Part shown: one piece after another, positions 1-9,150 of the stretch
Numbering within the stretch: the first letter of the stretch is position 1
Layout: each line of letters begins with the position of its first letter
DNA from: Zoogloea sp.
GTDB lineage: Bacteria > Pseudomonadota > Gammaproteobacteria > Burkholderiales > Rhodocyclaceae
Length of the DNA: 64,000 nucleotides
Direction of reading: 5' to 3'
Assembly (NCBI RefSeq): GCF_023150065.1
Contig: NZ_JAKLLN010000001.1
Coordinates: forward strand, 316,545 to 380,544
The notes under the pieces: model-generated
What the model was told of the DNA's origin: nothing
What the model saw: only the letters and a program-made list of their open reading frames with translations
Databases searched by the model: none
Program-made: the position numbers and the translations under genes

Positions 1-3000
1 GTGCTGGATGCAGTGCCGCCGTGGCCATCGGCGATGGTGTAGGTGACGACCACCGGGCCGTTGGTGTTGGCGGCCGGGTTGAAGGTCAGGGTGCCGTCGG
101 GATTGACCGTGACGGTGCCCTTGGCCGGATCGACGGTGGCACCGGTGACGCTGAGGGTGTCGCCGTCCGGGTCGGTGTCGTTGCCGAGCACGTTCACGGT
201 GACCGGCTGATCCTCCGGTGTGGTGGCCGTGTTGGGGTTGGCGACCGGGGCGTCGTTCACCGGATTGACCGTGATGTTGACGGTGCTGGTGGCGGTGCCG
301 CCCTTGCCATCGGAGATGCTGTAGGTGACGACTACCGGGCCGTTGAAGTTGGGGGCCGGATTGAAGGTGAGGGTGCCGTCGGCGTTGATGACGACGCTGC
401 CCTTGGTGGGGTCGACCGTGGCGTTGGTGATGGTCAGGGCGTCGCCTTCGGGGTCGCTGTCATTGCCCAGCACCGCAATGCGGATCGGCTCGTCTTCGTT
501 GGTGGTTGCGGCGTCGGGGGCGGCGATCGGGGGCGTGTTGAGGCCGGCGATCGTGATCCGGAGCTCTGCTGTCGCGGTGCCACCCTTTCCGTCGGACACG
601 GTGTAGCTGAAGCTGTCGGTCAGGGTGGCGCCCGGCGCCAGGCCGGTCACCGTGCTGTTGGAGGTGTCCTGGATGTAGCTGTAGCTGCCGTCCGGGTGGA
701 TGGTCAGGGTGCCGAAGGCGCCGCCGACCACGGTCGCGCCGCTTACCGGGGCGCTGCCGATGAGGCTGACGCTGAGGGTGTCGCCGTCCAGGTCGGAGTC
801 GAGGCCGGCCGGGTTGGTGATGACGTTGCCGGTGGCCGGGTTGGTGGCTGTCTTGCTCAGGCTGTTCGTGTCGTCCTGGGCGACCGGTGCGTCATTGACC
901 GGGGTGACGTCGATGGTGACGGTGCTGCTGGCAGTTCCGCCGTGGCCGTCGGCGATGGTGTAGGTGACGACCACCGGGCCATTGATGTTGGCGGCGGGGT
1001 TGAAGGTCAGGGTGCCATCGGCGTTGACCACCACGGTGCCCTTGGCCGGGTCGACGCTGGCGCCGGTGACGGTGAGGGTATCGCCATCCGGATCGGTGTC
1101 GTTGCCCAGCACGTTGACGGTGACCGGCTGATCCTCCGGCGTGGTGGCGGTGTTGGGGTTGGCGACGGGGCCGTCGTTGGTGCCGTTGATGGTGACGACA
1201 ACGCTGCTGGACGTGCCGTCCGTGCTGAGCACGGGGAAGGTCTCGAGGAGGGTGTCGCCGACGCCAAGGGCCTGGACGTCCGGGTGGGCGTTGTTGAGGG
1301 TGTAGGTCCAGTTGCCGGCGGCATCGAGGCTGAAACTGCCGTAGGTGCCGGCCACGCTGTTCTGCGGCTGGAAGCCGGCTTCACCGCCATCCACATCGGT
1401 GATGCTCAGGGTGCCGCCGGTGCTGGGAACGGTGTCTTCGGTGACGTTGCCGCTACCCGGGCCGATGAGGGCGGGATCGTTGGTGCCGACCACGGTGATG
1501 GTGACGGTGCTGGAGGTGCCGTCGGACAGGGTGACCGGGAAGGTTTCGGTGCGGGTCTGGCCTTCGCCCAGGCTCTGCACCACGCTGGCCGGGTTGTTGA
1601 GGACGTAGTTCCAGCTGCCGTCGGTGTTGAGCGTGAAGCTGCCATAGGTGCCGGGGGTGGCCGGCTGGGGCACGAAGCTGGCACCGCCGCTGGCAATCAG
1701 GCTGCCGCCGGTGCTCAGGGTGTTGTCTTCCTTGACGATGCCGACGCCGGGTGCGCCGATGGTCTCGTTGGTGCCGAGGATGGTGATGACCACGGTGCTC
1801 TCGGTGCCATCCACGCTGCGCACAGTGAAGGATTCGGTGCGCGATTCGCCGTCGGCCAGGTTCTGGACCAGGGGATTGCCGTTGTCCAGGGTGAAGGCCC
1901 AGTGGCCGGTTTCGTCGATGGAGAAGCTGCCGTAGGTGCCGGTGGTGTCTGTCTGGGGCTGGAAGGCGGCTTCGCCGGCGTCCGGGTCGGTGATGGTCAG
2001 TGTGCCGCTGGCAAGCAGGACCGCGTCTTCCCGGGTGGTGCCGGCGCCGGTGCTGATGCTGGCGTTGTCATTGACCGGGGTGACGTTGATGGTGACGGTG
2101 CTGCTGGCAGTGCCGCCATGGCCGTCGGCAACGGAGTAGGTGACGACCACCGGGCCATTGACGTTGGTGGCCGGGGTGAAGGTCAGGGTGCCGTCGGGAT
2201 TGACCGTGACGCTGCCCTTGGTGGGGTCGACGGTGGCGCCGGTGACGTTGAGGGCGTCGCCGTCCGGATCGGTGTCATTGCCCAGCACGTTGATGGTGAC
2301 GGGCTGCTCTTCGGGCGTGGTGGCGGTGTTGGGGTTGGCCACCGGGCCGTCGTTGGTGCCGATGATGGTCAGGCTCACGGTAGTGGCGGTGCCATCGGCG
2401 CTGCGCACGGTGAAGACCTCGGTGCGGGTCTCGCCTTCCTTGAGGGCCTGGACGACGGGCAGGGTGTTGTCGATGGTGTAGGTCCAGGCGCCGGCGGTGT
2501 TGACGCTGAAGCTGCCGTAGGTGCCGGCCACGTTGGTCTGGGGCTGGAAGACGGCTTCGCCGGCGTCCGGATCGACGATGGAGAGGGTGCCGGAGGCGGT
2601 GCTCTGGGCGGGGGTGTCTTCCTTGACGGCGCCGCTGCCGGTACCCAGCTGGGCGTCGTCGGCGTCGGGTATGACGTCGATGGTGACGGTGCTGGTGGCG
2701 ATGCCGCCCTGGCCGTCGTCGATGGTGTAAGTGACCAGCACCGGGCCGTTGATGTTGGCGGCCGGGGTGAAGGTGAGGGTGCCATCGGGATTGACGACCA
2801 CGCTGCCCTTGGCGGGATCGACGCTGGCGCCGGTGACGGTGAGGGTGTCGCCGTCGGGATCGCTGTCATTGCCCAGTACGTTGACCGTGACGGGCTGGTC
2901 TTCCGGTGTGGTGGTGCTGTCCGGCGTGGCCACGGGGGCGTCGTTCTGCGGGGTGACGTCGATGGTGATGGTGCTGGTGGCGGTGCCGCCATTGCCATCG

Positions 3001-4595
3001 GCGATGGTGTAGGTGACGACCACCGGGCCATTGACGTTGGCCGCGGGGTTGAAGGTCAGGGTGCCGTCGGGATTGACCACGACCGTGCCCTTGGCGGGGT
3101 CGACGGTGGCGCCGGTGACGCTGAGGGGGTCACCGTCCGGGTCGCTGTCGTTGCCCAGCACATTGACGGTGATCGGCTGATCTTCGGGTGTGGTGGCGCT
3201 GTCCGGGTTGGCCACGGGGGGGGCGTTGTCCGGCGTCACATTCACCGTGACGGTGCTGGTGGCGGTGCCGCCCTGGCCATCGCTGATGGTGTAGTTGATG
3301 ACCACCGGGCCATTGAAATCGGGCGCCGGGGTGAAGGTGAGGGTGCCGTCGGGGTTGATCGCGACGCTGCCGAGGGCCGGGTCGACGGTGGCGCCGGTGA
3401 CGGTGAGGGGGTTGCCCTCGGGGTCGCTGTCGTTGCCCAGCACCGGAACGGTGACCGGGGTGTTCTCGAGGGTGGTGGCAACATCCGGGTTGGCGACGGG
3501 GTTGTCATTCACCGGGGTGACATTGACGGTGACGGTGGAGGAGGCGGTGCCGCCCTTGTCGTCGCTCACCGTGTAGGTGATGACCACCGGGCCGTTGAAG
3601 TTCGGTGTCGGGGTGAAGGTGAGGGTGCCGTCCGGGTTGACGACGACGCTGCCGAGGGCGGGGTCGACGGTGGCGCCGGTGACGGTGAGTGGATCGCCAT
3701 CCGGGTCGCTGTCGTTGGCCAGCACGTTGACCGTCACCGGCTGGTCTTCGGGGGTGGTGGCCACGTCGGGCAGGGCCACGGGGGCGTCATTGACCGCCAC
3801 GACGTTGATGGTGACCGTCGCCGTCGAGGTGCCGCCCTTGCCGTCGCTGATGGTGTAGGTGACGGTGTCCGGGCCGTTGAAGTCCGGGTTGGGCACGTAG
3901 CGCAGGCTGCCGTCCGGGTTGATGGTGACCTGGCCGTTGCCTGCCGTGGCGCTGGTGACCACCAGGGGGTCGTTGTTAGCGTCGCTGTCGTTGGCCAGGA
4001 CGTCCACGATCAGGGGCTGGTCTTCGGTGCCCGCAACGGTGTCGTCGGTGGCCTGGGGCGGGGTATTGACGGTCTGGGGGATGGCCGTGGCGGTGGGCAG
4101 GAATTCGACACCGTTGTCCGAGGTGGAATAGCTGTAGCTGACCGGGGTGACTTCCTCGAGCACGCGCACCAGACGCACGAAGTCGTGGGTCTGGTCGCCC
4201 AGGCCGCCCCCCGTGAGGCCAGCGGCCGGGTCTTCCAGGCCCTCGAAGGGGTCCTTGCCGGCGTTGAGGGCCTGGATCACCTTGTCGGCTTCGGCCCCCA
4301 GGCTGGAGATGACGTTCTCGCTGCGCTCCGGCGTGGCCGTGGTGAAGAACTCGTCATTGAGCAGCAGCTCGCGGTTCGGCCCGACGCTGACCTTGGCGCC
4401 GCCGGGCAACTGCAGTTCGACCACCGCACCGTTGTGGGTGACGATTTCCTGGCCTTCGATGACCACATCCCCCGGCTTGATGGCACTGAGCTTGCCGCTG
4501 CTGTCGCGCAGATAGGCTTCGCCCTGGACGAAGACGACGGTGCCCTTGGCGACGGCATTGGTGGCGGCGGTGGCGGGGGAGGACGAGGTGGCCAT
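1..4595 (-). CDS. LapA-like giant repeat adhesin, N-terminal part (runs off left edge)
   Basis: Type I secreted cell-surface or biofilm adhesin, cut at the 3' end by the window, so its C-terminus (normally RTX repeats and secretion signal) is not visible. The frame starts at ATG 4593-4595 behind a CGGAGA ribosome site and stays open to base 1. Residues 1-130 look like the LapA N-terminal retention module, ending in a PAAG tetrapeptide at 123-126 as in LapG-cleaved adhesins. After this come nine roughly 94-residue cadherin/Ig-like (Big_9-type) domains with DPDGD calcium-type motifs and NGPVVVTYTI strands, four VCBS domains (GTYGSFSL...WTYTL, roughly 1190-2060 and 2345-2660) and one longer Ig-like/VCBS-type unit (545-898). 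The transporter genes sit directly upstream on the same strand. The product and module order are clear; ligand and total length are unknown. No lapD or lapG gene is in the window. Confidence 0.9.
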   Translation of the reverse strand, partial: MATSSSPATAATNAVAKGTVVFVQGEAYLRDSSGKLSAIKPGDVVIEGQEIVTHNGAVVELQLPGGAKVSVGPNRELLLNDEFFTTATPERSENVISSLGAEADKVIQALNAGKDPFEGLEDPAAGLTGGGLGDQTHDFVRLVRVLEEVTPVSYSYSTSDNGVEFLPTATAIPQTVNTPPQATDDTVAGTEDQPLIVDVLANDSDANNDPLVVTSATAGNGQVTINPDGSLRYVPNPDFNGPDTVTYTISDGKGGTSTATVTINVVAVNDAPVALPDVATTPEDQPVTVNVLANDSDPDGDPLTVTGATVDPALGSVVVNPDGTLTFTPTPNFNGPVVITYTVSDDKGGTASSTVTVNVTPVNDNPVANPDVATTLENTPVTVPVLGNDSDPEGNPLTVTGATVDPALGSVAINPDGTLTFTPAPDFNGPVVINYTISDGQGGTATSTVTVNVTPDNAPPVANPDSATTPEDQPITVNVLGNDSDPDGDPLSVTGATVDPAKGTVVVNPDGTLTFNPAANVNGPVVVTYTIADGNGGTATSTITIDVTPQNDAPVATPDSTTTPEDQPVTVNVLGNDSDPDGDTLTVTGASVDPAKGSVVVNPDGTLTFTPAANINGPVLVTYTIDDGQGGIATSTVTIDVIPDADDAQLGTGSGAVKEDTPAQSTASGTLSIVDPDAGEAVFQPQTNVAGTYGSFSVNTAGAWTYTIDNTLPVVQALKEGETRTEVFTVRSADGTATTVSLTIIGTNDGPVANPNTATTPEEQPVTINVLGNDTDPDGDALNVTGATVDPTKGSVTVNPDGTLTFTPATNVNGPVVVTYSVADGHGGTASSTVTINVTPVNDNASISTGAGTTREDAVLLASGTLTITDPDAGEAAFQPQTDTTGTYGSFSIDETGHWAFTLDNGNPLVQNLADGESRTESFTVRSVDGTESTVVITILGTNETIGAPGVGIVKEDNTLSTGGSLIASGGASFVPQPATPGTYGSFTLNTDGSWNYVLNNPASVVQSLGEGQTRTETFPVTLSDGTSSTVTITVVGTNDPALIGPGSGNVTEDTVPSTGGTLSITDVDGGEAGFQPQNSVAGTYGSFSLDAAGNWTYTLNNAHPDVQALGVGDTLLETFPVLSTDGTSSSVVVTINGTNDGPVANPNTATTPEDQPVTVNVLGNDTDPDGDTLTVTGASVDPAKGTVVVNADGTLTFNPAANINGPVVVTYTIADGHGGTASSTVTIDVTPVNDAPVAQDDTNSLSKTATNPATGNVITNPAGLDSDLDGDTLSVSLIGSAPVSGATVVGGAFGTLTIHPDGSYSYIQDTSNSTVTGLAPGATLTDSFSYTVSDGKGGTATAELRITIAGLNTPPIAAPDAATTNEDEPIRIAVLGNDSDPEGDALTITNATVDPTKGSVVINADGTLTFNPAPNFNGPVVVTYSISDGKGGTATSTVNITVNPVNDAPVANPNTATTPEDQPVTVNVLGNDTDPDGDTLSVTGATVDPAKGTVTVNPDGTLTFNPAANTNGPVVVTYTIADGHGGTASS
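2663..3791 (-). repeat. Four tandem 282-bp repeats inside the adhesin gene
   Basis: The Asn-Asp junction codons recur near 3791, 3509, 3227 and 2945, exactly 282 bp apart, and each unit encodes one 94-residue Big_9-like domain. The DNA of neighbouring units is very similar, including long identical stretches around the GPVVVTYT strand. Further copies, interrupted by VCBS domains, lie near 2070-2352, 890-1180, 263-545 and 1-262. Such near-identical units can recombine and change copy number. Confidence 0.85.
4218..4229 (-). other. Candidate LapG-type proteolytic site (PAAG) in the adhesin
   Basis: The four codons read Pro-Ala-Ala-Gly at residues 123-126, at the end of the retention module. 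LapA-family adhesins are cut by the periplasmic protease LapG between the two alanines of a TAAG or PAAG motif at about this distance from the N-terminus. The assignment is by position and motif only. Confidence 0.7.
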
Positions 4596-4709
4596 GACGG
4601 TCTCCGGAAATCGGTTTTTTAGATGAGACGGAATCTACGACGTGGCGGAAGGGGACGCCATTGTCCACAAGGACAGGTCGCGTGACGGATGCCACGCGGG
4701 GAGGCTGCT

Positions 4710-5339
4710 TCAGCGGACGCCGTGCACCCGGAGGGCGAGCTGCAGCCGGTCGGCGACTTCCAGCTTTTCGAAGACGGCCTTGAGGTGGGCCTTGACGGTA
4801 CGCTCGGTGATGCCGAGGGCATCGGCGATGGCGACATTGCTTTCACCGACGGCGGCGTGATGCGCGACTTCCCGTTCCCTTTCGGTCAGCGGGCGGGCCC
4901 AGTCGGCCAGCCCGGCGCGGGGCAGGCGGCTGTCCACCAGGCGCAGCAGCCGTGACAGCAGGGCACGCCCCACCCACAGCTCACCGCTGTCGATGACGTC
5001 CAGGGCCTGGCGCAGGCTGTCGACCGGAGCATGGCTGTGGCAGTAGCCGCTGGCTCCGGCATTGAGTACGGCGAGGCCTTCTTCGTCGTCCGGGCGGGAT
5101 GAGGTGGCCAGGATGGCGAGGCCGGCGGCGTTCTCCTGCCAGGCCCGATGGGTCCATACCGGGGAGGCGCCCGCCGGGCGGTTGCCCAGGTCGATGACCA
5201 CCAGGCGGTGGCCGGCCTTGCGCCAGGTGTCGAGGCCTTCGATGTCGAGGGCGCGGATAGGGCTGGAGGACAGGGCTTGCCAGCGTGTGGCGAGGAGGTC
5301 GTCCGGGGTGAGGATCAGCAGCGGTTGCGGAGTGCTCAT
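4710..5339 (-). CDS. LuxR-family regulator with degenerate receiver-like domain
   Basis: DNA-binding regulator of 209 residues. The C-terminal part (about 148-200) is a LuxR/GerE helix-turn-helix beginning LTEREREV and containing the recognition-helix signature ITERTVKAHLKAVFEKL. The N-terminal 125 residues resemble a response-regulator receiver, with a possible phospho-acceptor Asp50 in VVIDLG, but the paired acidic residues usual near the N-terminus are not evident (LLILTPDDL instead). It starts 20 bp after the membrane-fusion gene ends and stops 114 bp before the adhesin begins, so it is probably in the transporter operon and may control adhesin expression. That role is inferred from position. 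No sensor kinase is adjacent. Confidence 0.8.
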   Translation of the reverse strand: MSTPQPLLILTPDDLLATRWQALSSSPIRALDIEGLDTWRKAGHRLVVIDLGNRPAGASPVWTHRAWQENAAGLAILATSSRPDDEEGLAVLNAGASGYCHSHAPVDSLRQALDVIDSGELWVGRALLSRLLRLVDSRLPRAGLADWARPLTEREREVAHHAAVGESNVAIADALGITERTVKAHLKAVFEKLEVADRLQLALRVHGVR

Positions 5340-5359
5340 GGGCGGGGGGCGAGCTTCGA

Positions 5360-6778
5360 TCAGCGTTCGGTCAGGGCGTTGGCCTTGGCGCGGAGGACGG
5401 GTTTCATCAGATAGCTGAGGAGAGATTTCTTGCCGGTGAGGATGTCCACCTCGGCGACCATGCCTGGAATGATGGGCATGTGGGCATCGCCGATGGTGCT
5501 GTGGGTGGTGCGCACCCGCACGATGTAGAAGGCGTTGCCCTTTTCGTCGGTGATGGTGTCGGCGCCGATGTGATCGAGGGTGGCCTCGAGCCCGCCATAA
5601 ATGGAGAAATCGTAGGCGGTGAATTTGACCAGCGCGGCCTGCCCGGGGCGCAGGAAGGCGATGTCCTTGGGCTGGACGCGGGCCTCGAGGAGCAGGGCGT
5701 CGTCGCTGGGGACGATCTCGATGATCTCCTTGCCGGGCTGCACAACCCCGCCCACGGTGTTGGCGAAGAGCTGCTTGACGGTGCCGTTCATGGGGGCCCG
5801 GATTTCGGCCTGCTTGACCCGGTCGGCCAGGCCCTCGCTGCCGGCCGACAGGGCGGCCAGCTTGGCGTTGGTGTCGGAGAGCTCGCTGCGAGCCTGGTTG
5901 CGCAGGTTCAGCCCGACTTCCTCGATCTTGTTCTGGGCCTCGGAGATGGCGGCCTGGATGCGCGGGATCTGGGCGCCGGCGGCGTCCCGTTCGCCCCGGT
6001 AACGGGCCACGTCACGCTCCAGGCGGAGCAGCTCGACCTCGGACACGGCGCCCGTCTTGGCCAGGGGGCGGGTGACTTCGAGCTCCTTGGCGGTGAGGGT
6101 GTAGCTCTGGGTGGCCTGTTCGCGCTTGGCGGTGAGTTCGTTGAGCTCCTGGCGGCGCTGGGACAGCTGCTGGCGGGCGATGCCTACGGCGGCTTCGAGC
6201 TCCATACGCTTGTTCTCGTAGGCGCTGCGTTCCTGCTCGATCAGTTCGGGCGCTTCCTTGATCAGCTCGGGCGGAGGCACGAAGGGCTTGCCATTGGCCA
6301 CCGCAGTGAGGCGGGCGGCCTTGGCGAGCAGGGCGATGTACTGGGCGCGGTTTTCCCGCAGGGATGACACGAAGCGCGTGGGGTCGACCTTGAGCAGCAG
6401 CTGACCGGTCTTCACCTGCTGGCCTTCCTTGACCAGGATCTCGGAGACGATGCCGCCGTCGAGGCTCTGCATGACCTGGACCTGGCGGGAGGGGATGACC
6501 TTGCCCTCGCCACGGGTCACTTCGTCGAGCTGGGCAAAGGCGGCCCACACGATCAGCACCAGCACGGCAAGGCAGGTGGTCCAGACGGCGATGCGGCTGC
6601 CGCGCAGTTTCTGCTCGGACATGGCCCATTCGGCGTCGGCCATGTAGTCGGTGTCGTCGTGGATCTCGCGACGCTCGGCACCGTCGAGAACCCGGTCGAA
6701 GAGGCGCGAGCAGCGCTGGTAGATGGCGTTGTAGAGGGGCTGGAAGAAGGTGGCGAGTGGGGCGATGAGTGTTTTCAT
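5360..6778 (-). CDS. Type I secretion membrane-fusion protein (HlyD/LapC family)
   Basis: Periplasmic adaptor of 472 residues that would link the inner-membrane ABC exporter to an outer-membrane TolC-like channel. It has a cytoplasmic N-terminus, one membrane segment at about residues 64-84 (WTTCLAVLVLIVWAAFA), a biotinyl-lipoyl-like half (VTRGEGKVIPSRQVQVMQS), a long helical hairpin (about 170-310) and the beta-barrel end with the HlyD motif PGMVAEVDILTGKKSLLSYL. It lies 4 bp downstream of the ABC transporter gene, so the two are surely cotranscribed. No TolC/LapE partner gene is in the window. Confidence 0.92.
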   Translation of the reverse strand: MKTLIAPLATFFQPLYNAIYQRCSRLFDRVLDGAERREIHDDTDYMADAEWAMSEQKLRGSRIAVWTTCLAVLVLIVWAAFAQLDEVTRGEGKVIPSRQVQVMQSLDGGIVSEILVKEGQQVKTGQLLLKVDPTRFVSSLRENRAQYIALLAKAARLTAVANGKPFVPPPELIKEAPELIEQERSAYENKRMELEAAVGIARQQLSQRRQELNELTAKREQATQSYTLTAKELEVTRPLAKTGAVSEVELLRLERDVARYRGERDAAGAQIPRIQAAISEAQNKIEEVGLNLRNQARSELSDTNAKLAALSAGSEGLADRVKQAEIRAPMNGTVKQLFANTVGGVVQPGKEIIEIVPSDDALLLEARVQPKDIAFLRPGQAALVKFTAYDFSIYGGLEATLDHIGADTITDEKGNAFYIVRVRTTHSTIGDAHMPIIPGMVAEVDILTGKKSLLSYLMKPVLRAKANALTER

Positions 6779-6782
6779 GATG

Positions 6783-8987
6783 TCACCCCGCGCGGCCGAT
6801 GCGGCCTTGCTGGAGGGCCTCCACCACCTGGGCCTTGGGCCCGTCGGCGACGATCTGGCCCTGGTCGAGGACGATGAGGCGATCCACCAGATCCAGCAGT
6901 GAGGTGCGGTGGGTGACCAGGATCATGGTCTTGCTGGCGGCAAAGCGGCGCAGGCGCTGCTTGAGGCCTTCCTCGCTCTGGTGGTCCATGCTGCTGGAGG
7001 GCTCGTCGAGGAGCAGGATGGGCGGGTCGTTGAGCAGGGCACGGGCAATCGCCACGGCCTGGCGCTGGCCGCCGGAGAGGGATTCGCCGCGTTCGCCGAT
7101 GGGCATCTCGAAGCCCTGGGGATGGGTGTCGGCAAACTCCTTGACGCCCGAGAGCTCGGCGGCGGCGAGGATGGCGCTGTCGTCGGCAAAGGGAGCGCCC
7201 ATGGCGATGTTGTGCTTGAGGGTGCCGTAGAAGAGGGTCACGTCCTGGGGGACGAAGCCGATGGCACGGCGCAGCTCGGCGGGGTCGATCTGGCGGGAGT
7301 CGATGCCGTCGATGAAGATGGCGCCTTCGGTGGGCTGGTAGAGCCCGAGGACCAGCTTCTCGATGGTGGTCTTGCCGGAGCCGATGCGCCCGATGATGGC
7401 CACCTTCTCGCCGGCCTTCAGGCGGAAGCTGACCTTCTTGAGCACGGCCTGATCACGGCCCGGGTAGCTGAAGCCCACATCCTTGAATTCGATGTCGCCG
7501 TTGAAGCTGGGGCGATGCACGAAGCTGGCGCCGTCTGGGCGTTCGATGGGCAGCTCCATATGGGAATTGACCGAGGCCAGCGAGGTGCGGGCGTTCTGGT
7601 ACTGCATCATCAGGCCCGCCACCTGCCCGAGGGGCGCCATGGCCCGGCCCGACAGCATGGACGCGGCGATGATGCCGCCCATGGACATGTTGCCCTCGGA
7701 CAGCTCGTAAACGCCGACGATGATCACCGCGATGTTGACGAACTGCTGCATGAACTGGGCGAAGTTCACCGTGCTGGAGGACAGCAGCTTGAGACGGCCG
7801 CCGATCTGGGCGATGAACAGGGTGGCGCGTTCCCACTGGCGCTGGATCAGGCTCTCGGCACTGAGCGTCTTGACCGTCTCGAGCCCGACCAGGCTTTCGA
7901 CCAGGGTGGCGTTGCGCTGGGCGCTGGCGCGGTAAGTGGTTTCGGTGAGTTCGTGCATCTTGTCCTGGGCCACCAGGGTGACGAAGAGCACGGCGAGCAT
8001 GCCGACCAGCGGGGGCAGCAGCAGCCAGGGGGAGATCCACACCATGACCAGCAGGAAGAGCAGCACGAAGGGCAGGTCAATGAGGGTGGTGACGGTGGCC
8101 GAGGCGATGAAATCGCGCACGCCCTCGAAGGCTCGCAGGTTGGAGGCGAAGGAGCCCACCGAGGCGGGCCGGGCGTCCATGCGCAGGCCGAGGACGCGTT
8201 CCATGATGCGGGCCGAGAGTTGCACGTCGATGCGCTTGCCGGCGGTGTCCACGATGTAGGCCCGCAGGGTGCGCAGGATGAAATCGAAGAGCAGCACCAG
8301 CATGGCACCGACGGCCAGCACCCACAGGGTCTCGACGGCGTGGTTGGGTACCACCCGGTCATAGACCGTCATCGAGAACATGGGGATGGCCAGGGCGAAC
8401 AGGTTGACCACCAGCGCGGCCAGCAGGGTGTCCCGGTAGAGGCGCCAGTTTTCCATGACGGTGCCCCAGAACCAGTGGCTGGCCCGCACCGCCTTGACCT
8501 GGGGCGAGCGGGCCTCGAAGCGGAAGCGTGGCCGGACGAAACACACCAGTCCGGTGTAGAGGGCTGCCAGCTCGTCGGCAGAGAGGTCGTCGGCAGACTC
8601 TCCGGCTTCGGGAAAGCGCACCCGGGCGCCGCCATCAGGCCGGCGCTCAAGCAGAACACAGGCGCGGCGGTCGTGCAGGAGGAGGATCGCCGGGAGCAGG
8701 TTGGGGGTGATGTCCTCAATGGACTTGCGGACGATCCTTGCGGTCAGTCCGGCCCGGGCCGCAGCCCGGGGCAGTAGCGAGGGGGTCAGCCGGTTGTCCA
8801 CCAGCGGCAGGCCGGCGGAAAGGGCTTCGGGGGTGAAGGGGTTGCCATGGAGGCGGGTAAGCACGACCAATGCATCAAGGAGCGGGTCTTCGTGGGTGGC
8901 AGCCTCGCCCGGTTGCCAGTGGTTGTCGGCAGCGCGGTCGGGAGCGCGGGCTGGTGCGGCAGGGGATGCAGCGTCGGTCATCGGCAC
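6783..8987 (-). CDS. Type I secretion ABC transporter/permease (LapB family)
   Basis: Inner-membrane exporter of 734 residues for the adjacent adhesin. An N-terminal C39-peptidase-like domain (about 30-155) comes first but lacks a catalytic Cys at the expected place, as in the non-proteolytic CLD of RTX-type exporters. The transmembrane domain (about 180-480) follows, then the nucleotide-binding domain: Walker A GRIGSGKTT near residue 531, signature LSGGQRQAVAIARAL near 635 and Walker B ILLLDEPSSSMD near 656. It is the first gene of the minus-strand set ABC, HlyD, LuxR, adhesin. The 163 bp upstream (8988-9150) must hold its promoter, but no convincing -35/-10 pair was found there. Confidence 0.93.
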   Translation of the reverse strand: MPMTDAASPAAPARAPDRAADNHWQPGEAATHEDPLLDALVVLTRLHGNPFTPEALSAGLPLVDNRLTPSLLPRAAARAGLTARIVRKSIEDITPNLLPAILLLHDRRACVLLERRPDGGARVRFPEAGESADDLSADELAALYTGLVCFVRPRFRFEARSPQVKAVRASHWFWGTVMENWRLYRDTLLAALVVNLFALAIPMFSMTVYDRVVPNHAVETLWVLAVGAMLVLLFDFILRTLRAYIVDTAGKRIDVQLSARIMERVLGLRMDARPASVGSFASNLRAFEGVRDFIASATVTTLIDLPFVLLFLLVMVWISPWLLLPPLVGMLAVLFVTLVAQDKMHELTETTYRASAQRNATLVESLVGLETVKTLSAESLIQRQWERATLFIAQIGGRLKLLSSSTVNFAQFMQQFVNIAVIIVGVYELSEGNMSMGGIIAASMLSGRAMAPLGQVAGLMMQYQNARTSLASVNSHMELPIERPDGASFVHRPSFNGDIEFKDVGFSYPGRDQAVLKKVSFRLKAGEKVAIIGRIGSGKTTIEKLVLGLYQPTEGAIFIDGIDSRQIDPAELRRAIGFVPQDVTLFYGTLKHNIAMGAPFADDSAILAAAELSGVKEFADTHPQGFEMPIGERGESLSGGQRQAVAIARALLNDPPILLLDEPSSSMDHQSEEGLKQRLRRFAASKTMILVTHRTSLLDLVDRLIVLDQGQIVADGPKAQVVEALQQGRIGRAG

Positions 8988-9150
8988 AATCGTTTCGTGG
9001 TCGTTTCACGGCCCGGCAGGCTCGGGTGCTGACGGGAGGTCGCCAAGGGGCGGGGCCGATGGCGTCCGGATTGTAGGGATAACGGGTCCCGTAGGGGGAA
9101 CTTGAGCCTTTCAGGCAGGCCGGCAGCGGGAAGGGCGTGGTGCCGCGGGT

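Noticed and set aside
1-4100. Possible CRISPR or minisatellite array from the regular repeats
   Set aside because: The period is 282 bp and the units are in-frame protein domains; there are no short repeats with unique spacers.
21-4622. A 1,533-codon open frame on the plus strand
   Set aside because: It is the antisense of the adhesin repeats; its Gly/Val/Asp-rich repeated sequence mirrors the minus-strand domains, whose VCBS and Ig-like motifs are unmistakable.
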